Shown: in pieces, positions 25,736 to 36,777 of the stretch
Layout of the letters: each line of letters starts with the position of its first letter
Position numbering within the stretch: position 1 is the first letter of the stretch
Assembly: GCF_031458135.1 (NCBI RefSeq)
Contig: NZ_JAVDXW010000001.1
Location: 4,588,001 to 4,652,000, forward strand
Length of the DNA stretch: 64,000 bases
Direction: 5' to 3'
Source: Haloactinomyces albus
GTDB taxonomy: Bacteria > Actinomycetota > Actinomycetes > Mycobacteriales > Pseudonocardiaceae
Translations under genes and position numbers: made by a program
Notes under the pieces: generated by a model
The model's input: the letters and a program-made list of their open reading frames with translations, nothing else
Told to the model about the DNA's origin: nothing
Database searches by the model: none

Positions 25736-26809
25736 TCAGAATCCGATGTCGAGGTACTGGTCGACGTTGTCCTTGGTCACGGTCGCCGAGTGGAGCGTGA
25801 TCTCACTGGGAACCGCGGGTTCGACGAGGTCCGCCATGCTGCGCTCCTGCGCGATGAGCCGGGCGATGTTGATCGCCGAGGCGGACATGGTCGGCGGGTA
25901 GAGGACGGTGGCGACCATGGGGCCGTCCGCGGACTTGATGTGCTCCATCATGTTCTTCGAGCCCGCCCCGCCGACCATGAAGAACTCGCCGGAGCGGTTG
26001 GCCTGATTGATCGCCGCGAGCACGCCCACGCCCTGGTTGTCGTCGTGGTTCCACACGGCATCGATCGAATCCTGCGACTGCAGGACATTGCCCATGACCG
26101 TGCGCCCGGACTGAGGAGTGAATTCGGCTGCCTGACGTACCGTCACCGTGAACCCGTGGGACTCGAGCGCTTCGGAGAAGCCCGAGCTCCGCTCTTGCGT
26201 CAGCGGCAGATTGTCGATGCCCGCTATCTCGACGATGTTCGGATTGTTCGTCTTGCCCTGCTCTTTGAGCCTGCTCGCGATGAAGTTGCCCGCGCTGACG
26301 CCCATGCCGTAGTTGTCGCCACCGACCCAGGTGCGGTAGGCGATTTTGGAGGCGAAGACCCGATCGATGTTGACCACGGGGATTCCGGCCTGCATGGCTT
26401 TCTGCGCCACGGCTGTGAGCGACTCGCCGTTGAAGGGCAGGATCGCCAGGACGTCCACCTTCTTGTTGATCAGGGTCTGGACCTGCGATATCTGCTGGTT
26501 GACGTCGTTGGTGCCTTCCGTGGCCTCGAGCTTGACGTCGGAGAGACTCTCCGCCTGGGCGACGGCATTGTCGCCGATGGCCCCCATCCACCCGTGGTCG
26601 TCGGAGGGGATGGACAGGCCGATCGTCACCGTCTTGCCGGGTTTGGTGTTGGCGCCCTGCTGTTGCTGCTGACCGACGAGATCACTGGTACCGCCCGCCT
26701 CGCTGTTGCCACTGCCCGTACAACCGGCCAGGAGGGCGCCCGCGCCGACGGCGGCTCCGCCGAACAGGAAGCGGCGGCGGTGGGTGGCTCCGCTGGTGGC
26801 TTGCGACAT
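25736..26809 (-). CDS. Sugar ABC transporter substrate-binding lipoprotein
   Basis: A 357-residue periplasmic-binding-protein type 1 (ribose-binding-like) lipoprotein. ATG 26809 has AAGGAG nine bases upstream. The N-terminus carries both an RRRFLF twin-arginine motif and a lipobox LLAGC with the lipid-attached Cys30, then a Gly/Gln-rich linker (LVGQQQQQGA). The mature fold includes TIGLSIPSDDHGWMGAIGDN, NQQISQVQTLINKKVDVLAI and GIPVVNIDRVF. It captures a sugar at the cell surface and passes it to the permease encoded next. The ligand is unknown; ribose, xylose or inositol-like sugars are typical for this family. Confidence 0.92.
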   Translation of the reverse strand: MSQATSGATHRRRFLFGGAAVGAGALLAGCTGSGNSEAGGTSDLVGQQQQQGANTKPGKTVTIGLSIPSDDHGWMGAIGDNAVAQAESLSDVKLEATEGTNDVNQQISQVQTLINKKVDVLAILPFNGESLTAVAQKAMQAGIPVVNIDRVFASKIAYRTWVGGDNYGMGVSAGNFIASRLKEQGKTNNPNIVEIAGIDNLPLTQERSSGFSEALESHGFTVTVRQAAEFTPQSGRTVMGNVLQSQDSIDAVWNHDDNQGVGVLAAINQANRSGEFFMVGGAGSKNMMEHIKSADGPMVATVLYPPTMSASAINIARLIAQERSMADLVEPAVPSEITLHSATVTKDNVDQYLDIGF

Positions 26810-26864
26810 GGTTGTTGCTCCTTCGTCTCGGGAAGTTTCAGGGAAAACCGTGCTCACCACCCGC

Positions 26865-27899
26865 CTAGGTGGCCGCCTCTTTGTTCGCACGCCGTTGGAG
26901 CAGCACGGCGGCGACGATGATCACGCCCTTGGCGATCTGCTGGATGGGTGTGGACAGATTGTTCAGGACGAAGATGTTGGTGACCGTCGTGAACACGAGG
27001 ACACCGAGAATGGAGCCGATCAGCGTCCCGCGGCCGCCGGAGAGCAGGGTGCCGCCCAGGATGACGGCGGCGATGGCGTCGAGCTCGTAGAAGGTGCCGT
27101 GGGTGCTGGCCCCGGTGGCCGTCCGCGCGGTCAGCATGATCGCCGCGATACCGCAGCACACGCCCGAGAGCACGAACACGGTGGCCCGCACCCGCCGGAC
27201 GTCGATGCCTGCGAGCCGGGCGGCTTCGGGATTACCGCCGATGGCGAAGACGTGCCGTCCGAACGTCGTCCGGTTGAGCAGCAGCCAGCCGATTCCGACG
27301 ACGGCGGCGAAGATGTAGACGAGCAGCGGGATGCCGAGGATGTCGGTCGTCGCGATCGCGCTGAAACCCGGGGTCTCCACGATCTGGGGCCGTCCTCCGG
27401 AGATGAGCGTGGCCAGACCGCGGAAGGCGGCCATCCCGGCGATCGTCACGATGAGCGAGACGAGCCCCCCGTAGGCGATGAGCCCGCCGTTGACGAGGCC
27501 GCAGACGGTGGCGACGGCGATCGCGGTGAACAGCATGCCCGCCGTTCCGAATTCCTGCGTCGCACCCGTGGTGGCCCACACCGAGGCGAGCGCGATGATC
27601 GCTCCCACCGACAGGTCGATGCCGCCGCTGATGATGACGAAGGTCATGCCGATGGACACGACCCCGATGATCGAGGCCTGGGTGAGCAGCAGGACGAAGT
27701 TGGAGACCTGGAAGAAGTTCTCCGTGGTGATGCCTCCGACCGTGGCGAGGATGGCCAGTACCGCCACGAGCCCGAGGACCTGCCGCTGATTGGTACCCGC
27801 GAGCCGCAGGCGAGCAGCGGGACCGCCTGAGCGGGAGCTGGCCGTACTGGTTTCCGGCGCCGTTTCGGGCACCGTTTCGGCGTGGGGCTGGTCGGTCAC
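26865..27899 (-). CDS. Sugar ABC transporter permease (RbsC type)
   Basis: A 344-residue inner-membrane permease with about ten transmembrane segments, a polar N-terminus and the conserved ISGGIDLSVGAIIAL and GGTLLSGGRGTLIGSILGVL blocks of the ribose/xylose/inositol permease family. It starts with GTG 27899, which overlaps the stop of the ATPase gene as GTGA, so the two are translationally coupled. Its 3' end is 55 bases before the binding-protein ATG. Confidence 0.93.
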   Translation of the reverse strand: MTDQPHAETVPETAPETSTASSRSGGPAARLRLAGTNQRQVLGLVAVLAILATVGGITTENFFQVSNFVLLLTQASIIGVVSIGMTFVIISGGIDLSVGAIIALASVWATTGATQEFGTAGMLFTAIAVATVCGLVNGGLIAYGGLVSLIVTIAGMAAFRGLATLISGGRPQIVETPGFSAIATTDILGIPLLVYIFAAVVGIGWLLLNRTTFGRHVFAIGGNPEAARLAGIDVRRVRATVFVLSGVCCGIAAIMLTARTATGASTHGTFYELDAIAAVILGGTLLSGGRGTLIGSILGVLVFTTVTNIFVLNNLSTPIQQIAKGVIIVAAVLLQRRANKEAAT

Positions 27900-29407
27900 G
27901 CCGCACTCCCTTCCATGAAGAGGTCGAGTACCTGGGACTCGTCGATGTCGCCGGCGTCGGCCTCGCCGACGACGCGGCCCTCGCGGAGGACGAGGACGCG
28001 GTCGGCCAGGCCGAGCACTTCGGGGATTTCGCTGGAGACCAGCACCACGCCGACGCCCGAGTCGGCGAGCCGGCGCACCAGTGCATAGATCTCGGCGCGG
28101 GCGCCGACGTCGACGCCGCGGGTGGGCTCATCGAGCAGCAGCAGTCGGCAATTCGCGAGCAGCCATCGTGCGACGACCGCTTTCTGCTGGTTCCCTCCGG
28201 ACAGGACACGCACCGGGCGCCGGGTGTCGGCGGGCTGCAGCTGCAACGCGCCGGTCGCCTCCTCGGCGGCGGTGTGCTCGCTCCCACGGTTGACCCAGCC
28301 CAGGCGGGAGTACCGCCCGAGCGAGGCCAGGGAGACGTTGCGGGCGATCGATTCGTACTGCACGAGCGCCTGGCTCTTGCGCTCCTCCGGGGCGAGGCCC
28401 ATCCCCGCGCGCACGGCCGCCCGGACACTTCCCGGCCGCAGGCGTGTGCCGTTCAGCAGGACCTGTCCGGTCGTGGGTTTGCTCGCGCCGTAGATCGCCT
28501 GCAGGATCTCGGAGCGCCCGGATCCCACGAGACCGGCGAGTCCGACGATCTCTCCTGCCCGCACGGTGAAGGAGACGTCGTCGAACTCCCGGGGGCGCGA
28601 GAGATGCTCCACCCGCAGCAGCTCGGGGCGCTGCTCGTGGGTACTCGCCTCCGGGCGTTCCGGGAAGGCGTACTCCACGGTGCGGCCGGTCATCAGCGAG
28701 ACGACCTGCCCGGTCGGCGTTTCCTTCGCCGGGAGTCCGTCGGCGACCGTCCGGCCGTCCTTCAACACGGTGACGCGGTCACCGATCTCGCGGATCTCCT
28801 CCAACCGGTGGGAAATGTAGACCACGGCGATGCCCTGCTCGGTGAGCTGGCCGATGACCCGGAAGAGCCCGTTGATCTCGTCATGGGCGAGCACGGCGGA
28901 CGGCTCGTCCATGATGATCAGCCGGGCCTCGTGGGACAGGGCGCGGGCCATGCTGACGATCTGCTTGGTGGCCGACGGCAGCCCACCGACTTCCCGGGCG
29001 GGGTCCAGCTCACCGTGCCCGAGGCGTTCGAGCAGCTTCCGCGCGGAGTGGAGCATCTCGGCGCGCCGGGAGAATCCCAGCCGGGAACGTTCGTGTCCGA
29101 GGTGGATGTTCTCGGCGATGGACAGGCCGTCGACGAGGTCGAGTTCCTGGTGGATCGTGGCGATGCCCAGTTTCATCGCCGCCGACGGGGTGCGCAGCGA
29201 TACCGGCGCGTCCTGCCAGGTGATCGTTCCCTCGTCGGCCTGGTGGGCGCCGGACAGGATCTTGATCAGGGTCGACTTGCCCGCGCCGTTCTGGCCGAGC
29301 AGGCAGTGCACCTCGCCGGAACGCACCTCGAGGTCGACACCGTCGAGTGCCCGCACCCCGGGAAACGACTTGCCGATGCCGCGCATCTCGAGCAGGGACG
29401 TGGCCAT
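27896..29407 (-). CDS. Sugar ABC transporter ATP-binding protein (RbsA type, two ATPase domains)
   Basis: A 503-residue tandem ATPase that drives sugar import. The first domain has Walker A GQNGAGKSTLIKIL and Walker B LIIMDEPSA; the second has a Walker A-like GLVGSGRSEILQAI (degenerate, as is usual for the RbsA/MglA C-terminal half), the signature VLSGGNQQKAV and Walker B LLLLDEPTRGVDVGA. Length and layout match the ribose-type importers. It is the first transporter gene after the ROK regulator, eight bases away, so the regulator and transporter are one transcription unit. Confidence 0.94.
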   Translation of the reverse strand: MATSLLEMRGIGKSFPGVRALDGVDLEVRSGEVHCLLGQNGAGKSTLIKILSGAHQADEGTITWQDAPVSLRTPSAAMKLGIATIHQELDLVDGLSIAENIHLGHERSRLGFSRRAEMLHSARKLLERLGHGELDPAREVGGLPSATKQIVSMARALSHEARLIIMDEPSAVLAHDEINGLFRVIGQLTEQGIAVVYISHRLEEIREIGDRVTVLKDGRTVADGLPAKETPTGQVVSLMTGRTVEYAFPERPEASTHEQRPELLRVEHLSRPREFDDVSFTVRAGEIVGLAGLVGSGRSEILQAIYGASKPTTGQVLLNGTRLRPGSVRAAVRAGMGLAPEERKSQALVQYESIARNVSLASLGRYSRLGWVNRGSEHTAAEEATGALQLQPADTRRPVRVLSGGNQQKAVVARWLLANCRLLLLDEPTRGVDVGARAEIYALVRRLADSGVGVVLVSSEIPEVLGLADRVLVLREGRVVGEADAGDIDESQVLDLFMEGSAA

Positions 29408-29415
29408 CTCTCCTC

Positions 29416-30624
29416 CTAACGCTCCTCGGTTCCGCGGGGGACGGAGAAAACGTGGTCGCTGATCAGTCGGGTGCCGCCGACGGCACCCGCCGCGTCCGCC
29501 AGTTCGGACAGGACGATGGGCAGGTTTCCCGTCGCCAGCGGTAGCGAGCGGCGGTAGACGACGCTGCGGATCTCCGCCAGCAGCGAGTGCCCGGCGCTGG
29601 CCACGCCGCCGGCGATGACCACCAGGCCGGGGTTGAAGAAGCTCACCAGGCTGGCCAGCACCTGACCGACGCGGTGTCCGCTGCCGCGCAACATCTGTAC
29701 GGCGACCGGGTCTCCCGCTGCCACGGCGGCCGTGATGTCGACAGCGGACAGTGCTCCCGACTTCTCGAGCCGCTCGGCGAGGTAGGCGGAGCGACCGGCA
29801 CGGGCGGCTGCCGTCGCGTCGCGGGCGAGGGCGGTTCCGCTGGCGTAGGCCTCCAGGCAGCCGATGTTTCCGCAGGTGCAGATCGGGCCGTCGTCGTCGA
29901 TCTGGATGTGGCCGATGTCGCCGGCGCTGCCGGACACGCCCCGGTACACGTCACCGTCGACGACGATGCCGCAGCCGATTCCGGTACCGATCTTGACCAG
30001 GAGGAAATCGTCGATCGACCGGGCCACGCCCGCGTGGTGCTCGCCGAGGGCCATCAGGTTCACGTCGTTGTCGACCAGCACGGGCGCCCCGAACTCCTGG
30101 CTCATCGTCTCCCGCACCGGGTACTGGTCCCAGCCCGGCATGATCGGTGGCACCACCGGAACCCCGTCGCGGAAACTCACCGGTCCGGGAATGCCGATGC
30201 CCGCGCCGTGAACGTCGGTGGCCACCCCCTCGGCACGCAGCTTTTCGACCAGCTCGATCGCTTTGCCCAGCACGGTGGTCGGTCCTTCGTGCACCGCGAC
30301 CTCCGCGGAGGTGTGGCCGAGCACGTCGAGCTCACCGTTCGTGACGGCGACGTCGACCGAGGTCGCCCCGATGTCGATGCCGACGAACCGGAGCTTGCTG
30401 GACAGTCGCACGATCGACGAGCGGCGCCCGCCCCGCGAGGCGGCGAACCCACCACTTTCGACGAATCCCTGCTCGGCGAGCCGGTCGACTTCGAGTGCGA
30501 GTTTCGAGCGTGAGAGGCGGATGGCCTCGCCCAGCTCCGCGCGGGAGTGGGGACCGTTCCCGCGCAGCAGACGCAGTATTCGCGCTTGCTGCGCGTTCTC
30601 CGGTCGTAGCGACATCCGTTTCAC
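29416..30624 (-). CDS. ROK-family transcriptional regulator
   Basis: A 402-residue ROK repressor: an N-terminal winged helix (PENAQQARILRLLRGNGPHS, then RAELGEAIRLSRSKLALEVD) fused to a sugar-kinase-like domain with the ATP-site-like FVGIDIGATSVDVAV, the sugar-binding LVDNDVNLMALGEHH and the zinc motif CTCGNIGCLEAYAS. I chose GTG 30624 since GGAGG lies seven bases upstream; the open frame extends to 30675 and an ATG at 30615 is the alternative. It heads the ABC-transporter operon and probably represses it until the cognate sugar binds. Autoregulation through the palindromes at 30782-30803 is possible but they are about 160 bases upstream. Confidence 0.9.
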   Translation of the reverse strand: MKRMSLRPENAQQARILRLLRGNGPHSRAELGEAIRLSRSKLALEVDRLAEQGFVESGGFAASRGGRRSSIVRLSSKLRFVGIDIGATSVDVAVTNGELDVLGHTSAEVAVHEGPTTVLGKAIELVEKLRAEGVATDVHGAGIGIPGPVSFRDGVPVVPPIMPGWDQYPVRETMSQEFGAPVLVDNDVNLMALGEHHAGVARSIDDFLLVKIGTGIGCGIVVDGDVYRGVSGSAGDIGHIQIDDDGPICTCGNIGCLEAYASGTALARDATAAARAGRSAYLAERLEKSGALSAVDITAAVAAGDPVAVQMLRGSGHRVGQVLASLVSFFNPGLVVIAGGVASAGHSLLAEIRSVVYRRSLPLATGNLPIVLSELADAAGAVGGTRLISDHVFSVPRGTEER

Positions 30625-30781
30625 TGCCTCGCCTCCGGGCTCGATCTCCGTGAGTTGAGGCGAGACGTTAATCACTTTCGGGTCGGACGTAAATACCTAT
30701 CGGCGCTACTGACGGAACTTCTGCCGATCAGAGAACAAAGCGTGTGGGCCGAATGGTGCAGTGGGGTACGGCGAAATAGCG

Positions 30782-32789
<2,008 letters not shown>

Positions 32790-32834
32790 GCGCGCGATAC
32801 CCGGACGGCGGAATCGTCGGACACGCCAGGTCGG

Positions 32835-33150
32835 TTACCAGATCACCCCGGCGGCAAGCGTGGCCAGCACAAGGCCTCCTACGACCGGGAGGAAGAGCTT
32901 GCGTGCAAGCTCGATCACCGACACACCGGTGACCCCGGCAACCGCAATGGACAGCCTCGCTCTCGCCGGCGTCGGTGCTGCCTTCCGGAGCTCCCGCCAG
33001 GCCCACCCGCCATGGCCTGCATGGGCGCGTGCACTGTGCCGGATTGGGTGATCGCGCTTCGCACCGTCATAAAGTAGGCGGCGACAAGCGCGACCGTCCT
33101 CACGACGAGGGCGATCACCAGCGCCCGGTCCGCGATGGCACTTGCGGGAG
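32835..33150 (-). pseudogene. Remnant of a membrane protein gene
   Basis: On the minus strand a coherent C-terminus with a hydrophobic helix (VIELARKLFLPVVGGLVLAT, then LAAGVIW and TAA at 32835-32837) lies downstream of another hydrophobic stretch (VIALVVRTVALVAAYFMTVR) that is in a different frame. The two halves need at least one frameshift, and no ribosome site or full-length frame exists. It looks like the decayed end of a multi-span transporter; I cannot name the family. Confidence 0.4.
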
Positions 33151-33161
33151 CACCGCGCCGG

Positions 33162-34424
33162 TCACGAGGGAGTGAGCAGCTTGGTGCGCAGCCAGGATGC
33201 GGTGGCACCGTGGATCACGATCGAGGCCGCGACCACGGCCACCGCCGTCCACGTCACCGTGGCCGTTTCGGCCGGGGACAGGATGCCCATCACGATGATG
33301 ACGCCGACGTAGTAGAGCGAGGCGACGCCCTTGACACCGAACCAGGCCAGGAAAAGCCGATCCCGCAGGGGCAACCGCACTCCGGTGAGGGCGAGCAGGA
33401 CGGCGAGCGGACGGATCACGAACAGCAGCACGGGCACCAGCAGCCACCCGGTGACGCCGGGCTGCGCGAGGCCGGAAAAGTTCACCATGCTCGCGAAGAG
33501 CAGGATGGTGCCGAGTTCGGCGAAGTTGCGCGCCACGTCCGCGGCATCATGCACCCGCCGCGTGTAGCGACCGCGCTCGAAGCGCCGGAACGCGACACCT
33601 CCCACGAACGCGGCGATGAAACCGTAGCTGCCCGCGGCCTGCGCGGCACCGAAGATCACGAACGCGGCGCCGATCGCGACCCAGCCGTCGAGTTCGCGCG
33701 CCACGAGCCCACGCTCGCGCAACCACGACGTGAGCGCCGCGATGCCGTAGCCGCCGATCGCGCCGATCACCACGGCGATCCCGATCCCGTAGAGGACATC
33801 GGCCAGCACCCACTGGGAAAGCCAGCCCGCTCCGTCACGATGGGCGAGGAACACGCCCAGCAGGATGAACGGGGCCGCGATGCCGTCGTTGACACCGGAC
33901 TCCATGCTCAGACAGACCGGTGCGTCCCGCTGTTCATCCTCGGCTTCGAGGGGCGGGAGAGCGCCGAGGCCTCCCGCCAGTACCGGATCGGTCGGCGCGA
34001 GGATTCCGCCGAGAATGATCGCGGCACTCAGCGAGAGCCCCATCACCAGGCCGGCGAACGCCGCGACGGCGGCGACCGTTGCCGTCATCACGACCCCGAG
34101 CAGCAGCAGCACCGTCCACGATCGGGTGGGGGTGATCCGGGCGATGCGCAGGCCGGTGGCAAACAGCGCGAACACCAGGGTGAGTTCGGCGAAGCGCTGC
34201 AGCATGTGCGGATCCTGCAGCAGGTCGAACCACGGCAGGGCGAGCACGTCGATCACACCAGCCGCGGCCAGACCCACGACCAGATAAATCATCGCGGAGG
34301 AGAACGGGCGCTCGTGCTCGTGCGTGAGTGCGCCGATCGCGACGAAGACGATCGCGCCCACCAGCAGGGCGACGAGCGCGGGGGTCGACGCGAACGAAAA
34401 ACTCGTGCCCAGAGCTACCGCCAT
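33162..34424 (-). CDS. Cation/proton antiporter, CPA1 (NhaP) type
   Basis: A 420-residue polytopic antiporter with about twelve transmembrane helices. The ion-site signatures are present: GGILAPTDPVLAGGLG and the SMESGVNDGIAAPF block containing the Asp/Asn pair of NhaP-type exchangers. These proteins exchange Na+ or K+ for protons across the cytoplasmic membrane and protect against salt or alkaline stress. The start is uncertain: the frame opens at GTG 34460, but ATG 34424 places only a short tail before the first helix; neither has a clear ribosome site. Decayed membrane-protein genes flank it on both sides. Confidence 0.88.
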   Translation of the reverse strand: MAVALGTSFSFASTPALVALLVGAIVFVAIGALTHEHERPFSSAMIYLVVGLAAAGVIDVLALPWFDLLQDPHMLQRFAELTLVFALFATGLRIARITPTRSWTVLLLLGVVMTATVAAVAAFAGLVMGLSLSAAIILGGILAPTDPVLAGGLGALPPLEAEDEQRDAPVCLSMESGVNDGIAAPFILLGVFLAHRDGAGWLSQWVLADVLYGIGIAVVIGAIGGYGIAALTSWLRERGLVARELDGWVAIGAAFVIFGAAQAAGSYGFIAAFVGGVAFRRFERGRYTRRVHDAADVARNFAELGTILLFASMVNFSGLAQPGVTGWLLVPVLLFVIRPLAVLLALTGVRLPLRDRLFLAWFGVKGVASLYYVGVIIVMGILSPAETATVTWTAVAVVAASIVIHGATASWLRTKLLTPS

Positions 34425-34530
34425 CCGTACGACGTTAAGGGCGATCTCCGTCGCGCGCACGACCGGTGACGGCGTGCCGGACCGCCCACAGGTGGGCGCT
34501 CGCCGTTGCGCAGACCCGAGCTGATGGAGG

Positions 34531-34925
34531 TCATCGGTTCCGCGTGGTGGTGGGAGTGCGGGCGGCCCGGACGATTCGCTCGGTGACCAGGTGGATCAGG
34601 AAGGAGCCCCCCCAGCACGGGCAGCAGCACCACGAGGGCGCCGAAGCCGAGCAACTAGTGGGAGAGGCACCGTGCGCAGCAGCGGGCCCATGGTGGGCCG
34701 GGTGTCCGGAGCGCCTGCCGGGCGGCGCAGCCACCACATGCGGTATCCGGCGAGGACGAGCGCGATCAGCGCGAGGGCCAGCAGGGTCAGGCCGATCCGG
34801 TTGGCCGGGCCGAACAGGTCGGCTTCGTGGTGGGCGATGCCGAGAGTGGTGGCTTTGGCCAGTAGCGCGTAGTCGCTCCAGTCCACCCGGTCGGTGATCT
34901 GCCCGGTGTGTTCCCCGCCGGGCGC
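34531..34925 (-). pseudogene. PepSY-associated transmembrane protein, truncated and frameshifted
   Basis: The minus-strand frame near 34890 reads WSDYALLAKATTLGIAHHEA then DLFGPANRIGLTLLALALIA and YRMWWLRRPAG, typical of the last helices of PepSY-TM proteins. The frame is then lost: LLGFGALVVLLPVLGG continues in a second frame, and SFLIHLVTERIVRAARTP in a third. One break coincides with seven Cs at 34607-34613, where six would restore the frame; the other is near 34660. The N-terminal two-thirds is absent. A broken gene, though the homopolymer shift alone could be a sequencing error. Confidence 0.75.
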
Positions 34926-35100
34926 TTCCGGCGCCGCTGCTGTGCTCGGATGCCACGGTCCGCCTCCCGCTTGCTGCAGCCTGCTTTGCTGCTGAACCAG
35001 TCGTGCGGGGACCGTCCCGGGTTCCTGCGCCCGGTGGTCATATGGTGTGGATCACTTTGGCGGGCAAGCAGGGGCACGCCCTTTCGTGCAGCGCCGTTCG

Positions 35101-36474
35101 TCACCTCGCCGGTATCCGGGAGAGCAGCAGGTGGCGGCCGAGCATGATGATCCCCACGGCGATCAGCAGCAGGGCGCCCGCGGTCAGCCAGGCCCAGGTG
35201 TATCCCGCGTGGGCAGCCACCAGTCCGAAGGTGAGCGGCCCCAGACATGCACCCGCGCTCGCACCCGCCTGCGTGATCCCGCTGGCCCGGCCCGGCCTGG
35301 ACGGGTGCGTGGACACGATCGCGTAGCTGAACAGTCCGCCCCAGCCCGAGCCGAGACCGTAGCCGAGGAGAAGCGCGGCGGCGAACGCCCAGGAGTGCTG
35401 CGTGGCCAGCAGGGCGATGCCGAGTCCTCCGGCCGCGCTCATCGCCGCCACGAGCGACAGACCGCTGCCTGCCATCCGGTCGGCGAAGACACCACCCGAG
35501 ACCCGGACCGATATGCTCGCCAGCGAGCCGGCCACCACCAGCACACCCGCCGTGGTGTGCGAGTATCCGGCCTGGATCGACCCGAGCACGAAGAACGAGC
35601 CCATCGCGTTCGATCCGGCCGAGGCCAGCGCCCAGCCGACCGCGAGCACGATCAGCGGCATCCGGGACAACGGCGGCGCAGCTTTCCCGGGTTCATCCAC
35701 TGTGGCCGGATTCGCCGTGGTTGCCGTGGTTGCCGTGGTTGCCGTGGGCACGGCCACCGTGCTGCCTTGCGGAACGCGGATGAGCGCCGCGAGTACCAGC
35801 GCGATCACGGCCCCCGCGAGGTAGATCGCGCGCCAACCGGTGAGGAAGACGGCCACCGGCGTGGCCAGCCCTCCTGCCAGCATCGCCGCCGGGATGGCCG
35901 ACTGCTTGATTCCGAAGGCCAGCCCTTGGCGGTGGTGCGGAACCAGTCGGCCCAGGTAGCGATTGGCGGCGGGTTGGATGGCGCCGTTGGCCACTCCGGC
36001 ACAGCACAGAACCACCGCCAGGCTTGCCTTGCTGTCCACGATGGCTCCGATGCCTGCCAGGCAGCTCGCAGACAGGATCAGTGCCAGACGCATCATCCGG
36101 ACGCTGCCGAGTCGATCGACAAGGCGCCCGCACAGGGGCGCCGACAGGCTGCTGGAGGCGAAGAACAGCGCGGTGAGAATCCCCAGGAGGGCCGCGGTCA
36201 CTCCCAGGTCCCGGTGGAGCAGCGGCGCCAGGGACGAGGTGAGAAACACCGCCAGCAGACCGGACGTGGTGGCCAGGATCGCCCCGGCCACAGCCTGCGG
36301 AAACGCCATTCGGGAATCGCCGGAATGATCGGAATTACCGGCCTTGCCGGACCTGTCGGAATCACCGTATTCGCCGGAATCACCGGACTTGCCGTATTCG
36401 TTGGGTTCGCCGTCTTCGGCAATGTCGATTCGGTCCACAGGCGCCACCCGGTCGTCGTCTCGGTGCGTTCTCAT
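35101..36474 (-). CDS. MFS transporter with low-complexity N-terminal tail
   Basis: A 457-residue major-facilitator protein with twelve predicted helices; the loop between helices 2 and 3 reads GRLVDRLGSVRMM, the conserved MFS motif A. The first 55 residues are a polar tail rich in Gly, Ser and Asp (GKSGDSGEYGDSDRSGKAGN), and the central loop contains ATTATTATTA from a repeated GTTGCCGTG unit near 35715-35750. Both are likely to vary by slippage. ATG 36474 was chosen because it begins the tail; the ribosome site is weak, and the real start could be the Met just before the first helix. Substrate unknown; CynX/NimT- or OFA-like exporters are closest in feel. Confidence 0.85.
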   Translation of the reverse strand: MRTHRDDDRVAPVDRIDIAEDGEPNEYGKSGDSGEYGDSDRSGKAGNSDHSGDSRMAFPQAVAGAILATTSGLLAVFLTSSLAPLLHRDLGVTAALLGILTALFFASSSLSAPLCGRLVDRLGSVRMMRLALILSASCLAGIGAIVDSKASLAVVLCCAGVANGAIQPAANRYLGRLVPHHRQGLAFGIKQSAIPAAMLAGGLATPVAVFLTGWRAIYLAGAVIALVLAALIRVPQGSTVAVPTATTATTATTANPATVDEPGKAAPPLSRMPLIVLAVGWALASAGSNAMGSFFVLGSIQAGYSHTTAGVLVVAGSLASISVRVSGGVFADRMAGSGLSLVAAMSAAGGLGIALLATQHSWAFAAALLLGYGLGSGWGGLFSYAIVSTHPSRPGRASGITQAGASAGACLGPLTFGLVAAHAGYTWAWLTAGALLLIAVGIIMLGRHLLLSRIPAR

Positions 36475-36777
36475 CGTGTCTTTTCGTGCGTGGTTGTTCG
36501 TGTGCAGTGCCGAGTCGGGGACACTGAGCGGATGACCGCACGGACCCGGGAAGGAGCCTAGACCAGGAGGTACGCACCGGTTCGGTGTTCGTGACGTCAC
36601 CCACCTTCCTCGTCGGAGGTCGGTGGGGCGGGAGCGGTGTCGTTGTCAGCGGATACAGCACCTGCGGTTCATCCGGTGGTCCACTCTTGACGTACTCGCG
36701 AGGTACGACGAAACTGGCTCATCCAGTGATCCAATGTGTTGCAGATCATGCTGCCAAACGGTGTAGTGGAGTGAGGC
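36475..36777. other. Divergent intergenic region upstream of matC
   Basis: About 300 bases between the MFS gene (minus) and matC (plus). It contains two copies of the TGG-N5-CCA operator-like motif (36665-36675 and 36715-36725) and a -35-like TTGACG at 36687-36692 between them, so the motifs could control matC transcription. No gene is visible. Confidence 0.5.
36665..36725 (+). promoter_or_regulatory. Two candidate FadR/GntR operators before matC
   Basis: CGGTTCATCCG (36665-36675) and ACTGGCTCATCCAGT (36713-36727; core TGGCTCATCCA at 36715-36725) share the pattern TGG-TCAT-CCA. The second has perfect five-base arms around CTCAT. The same motif occurs twice upstream of the CoA-transferase gene, which suggests one regulator, presumably the GntR protein at 38189-38899, binds all four. 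Confidence 0.6.
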
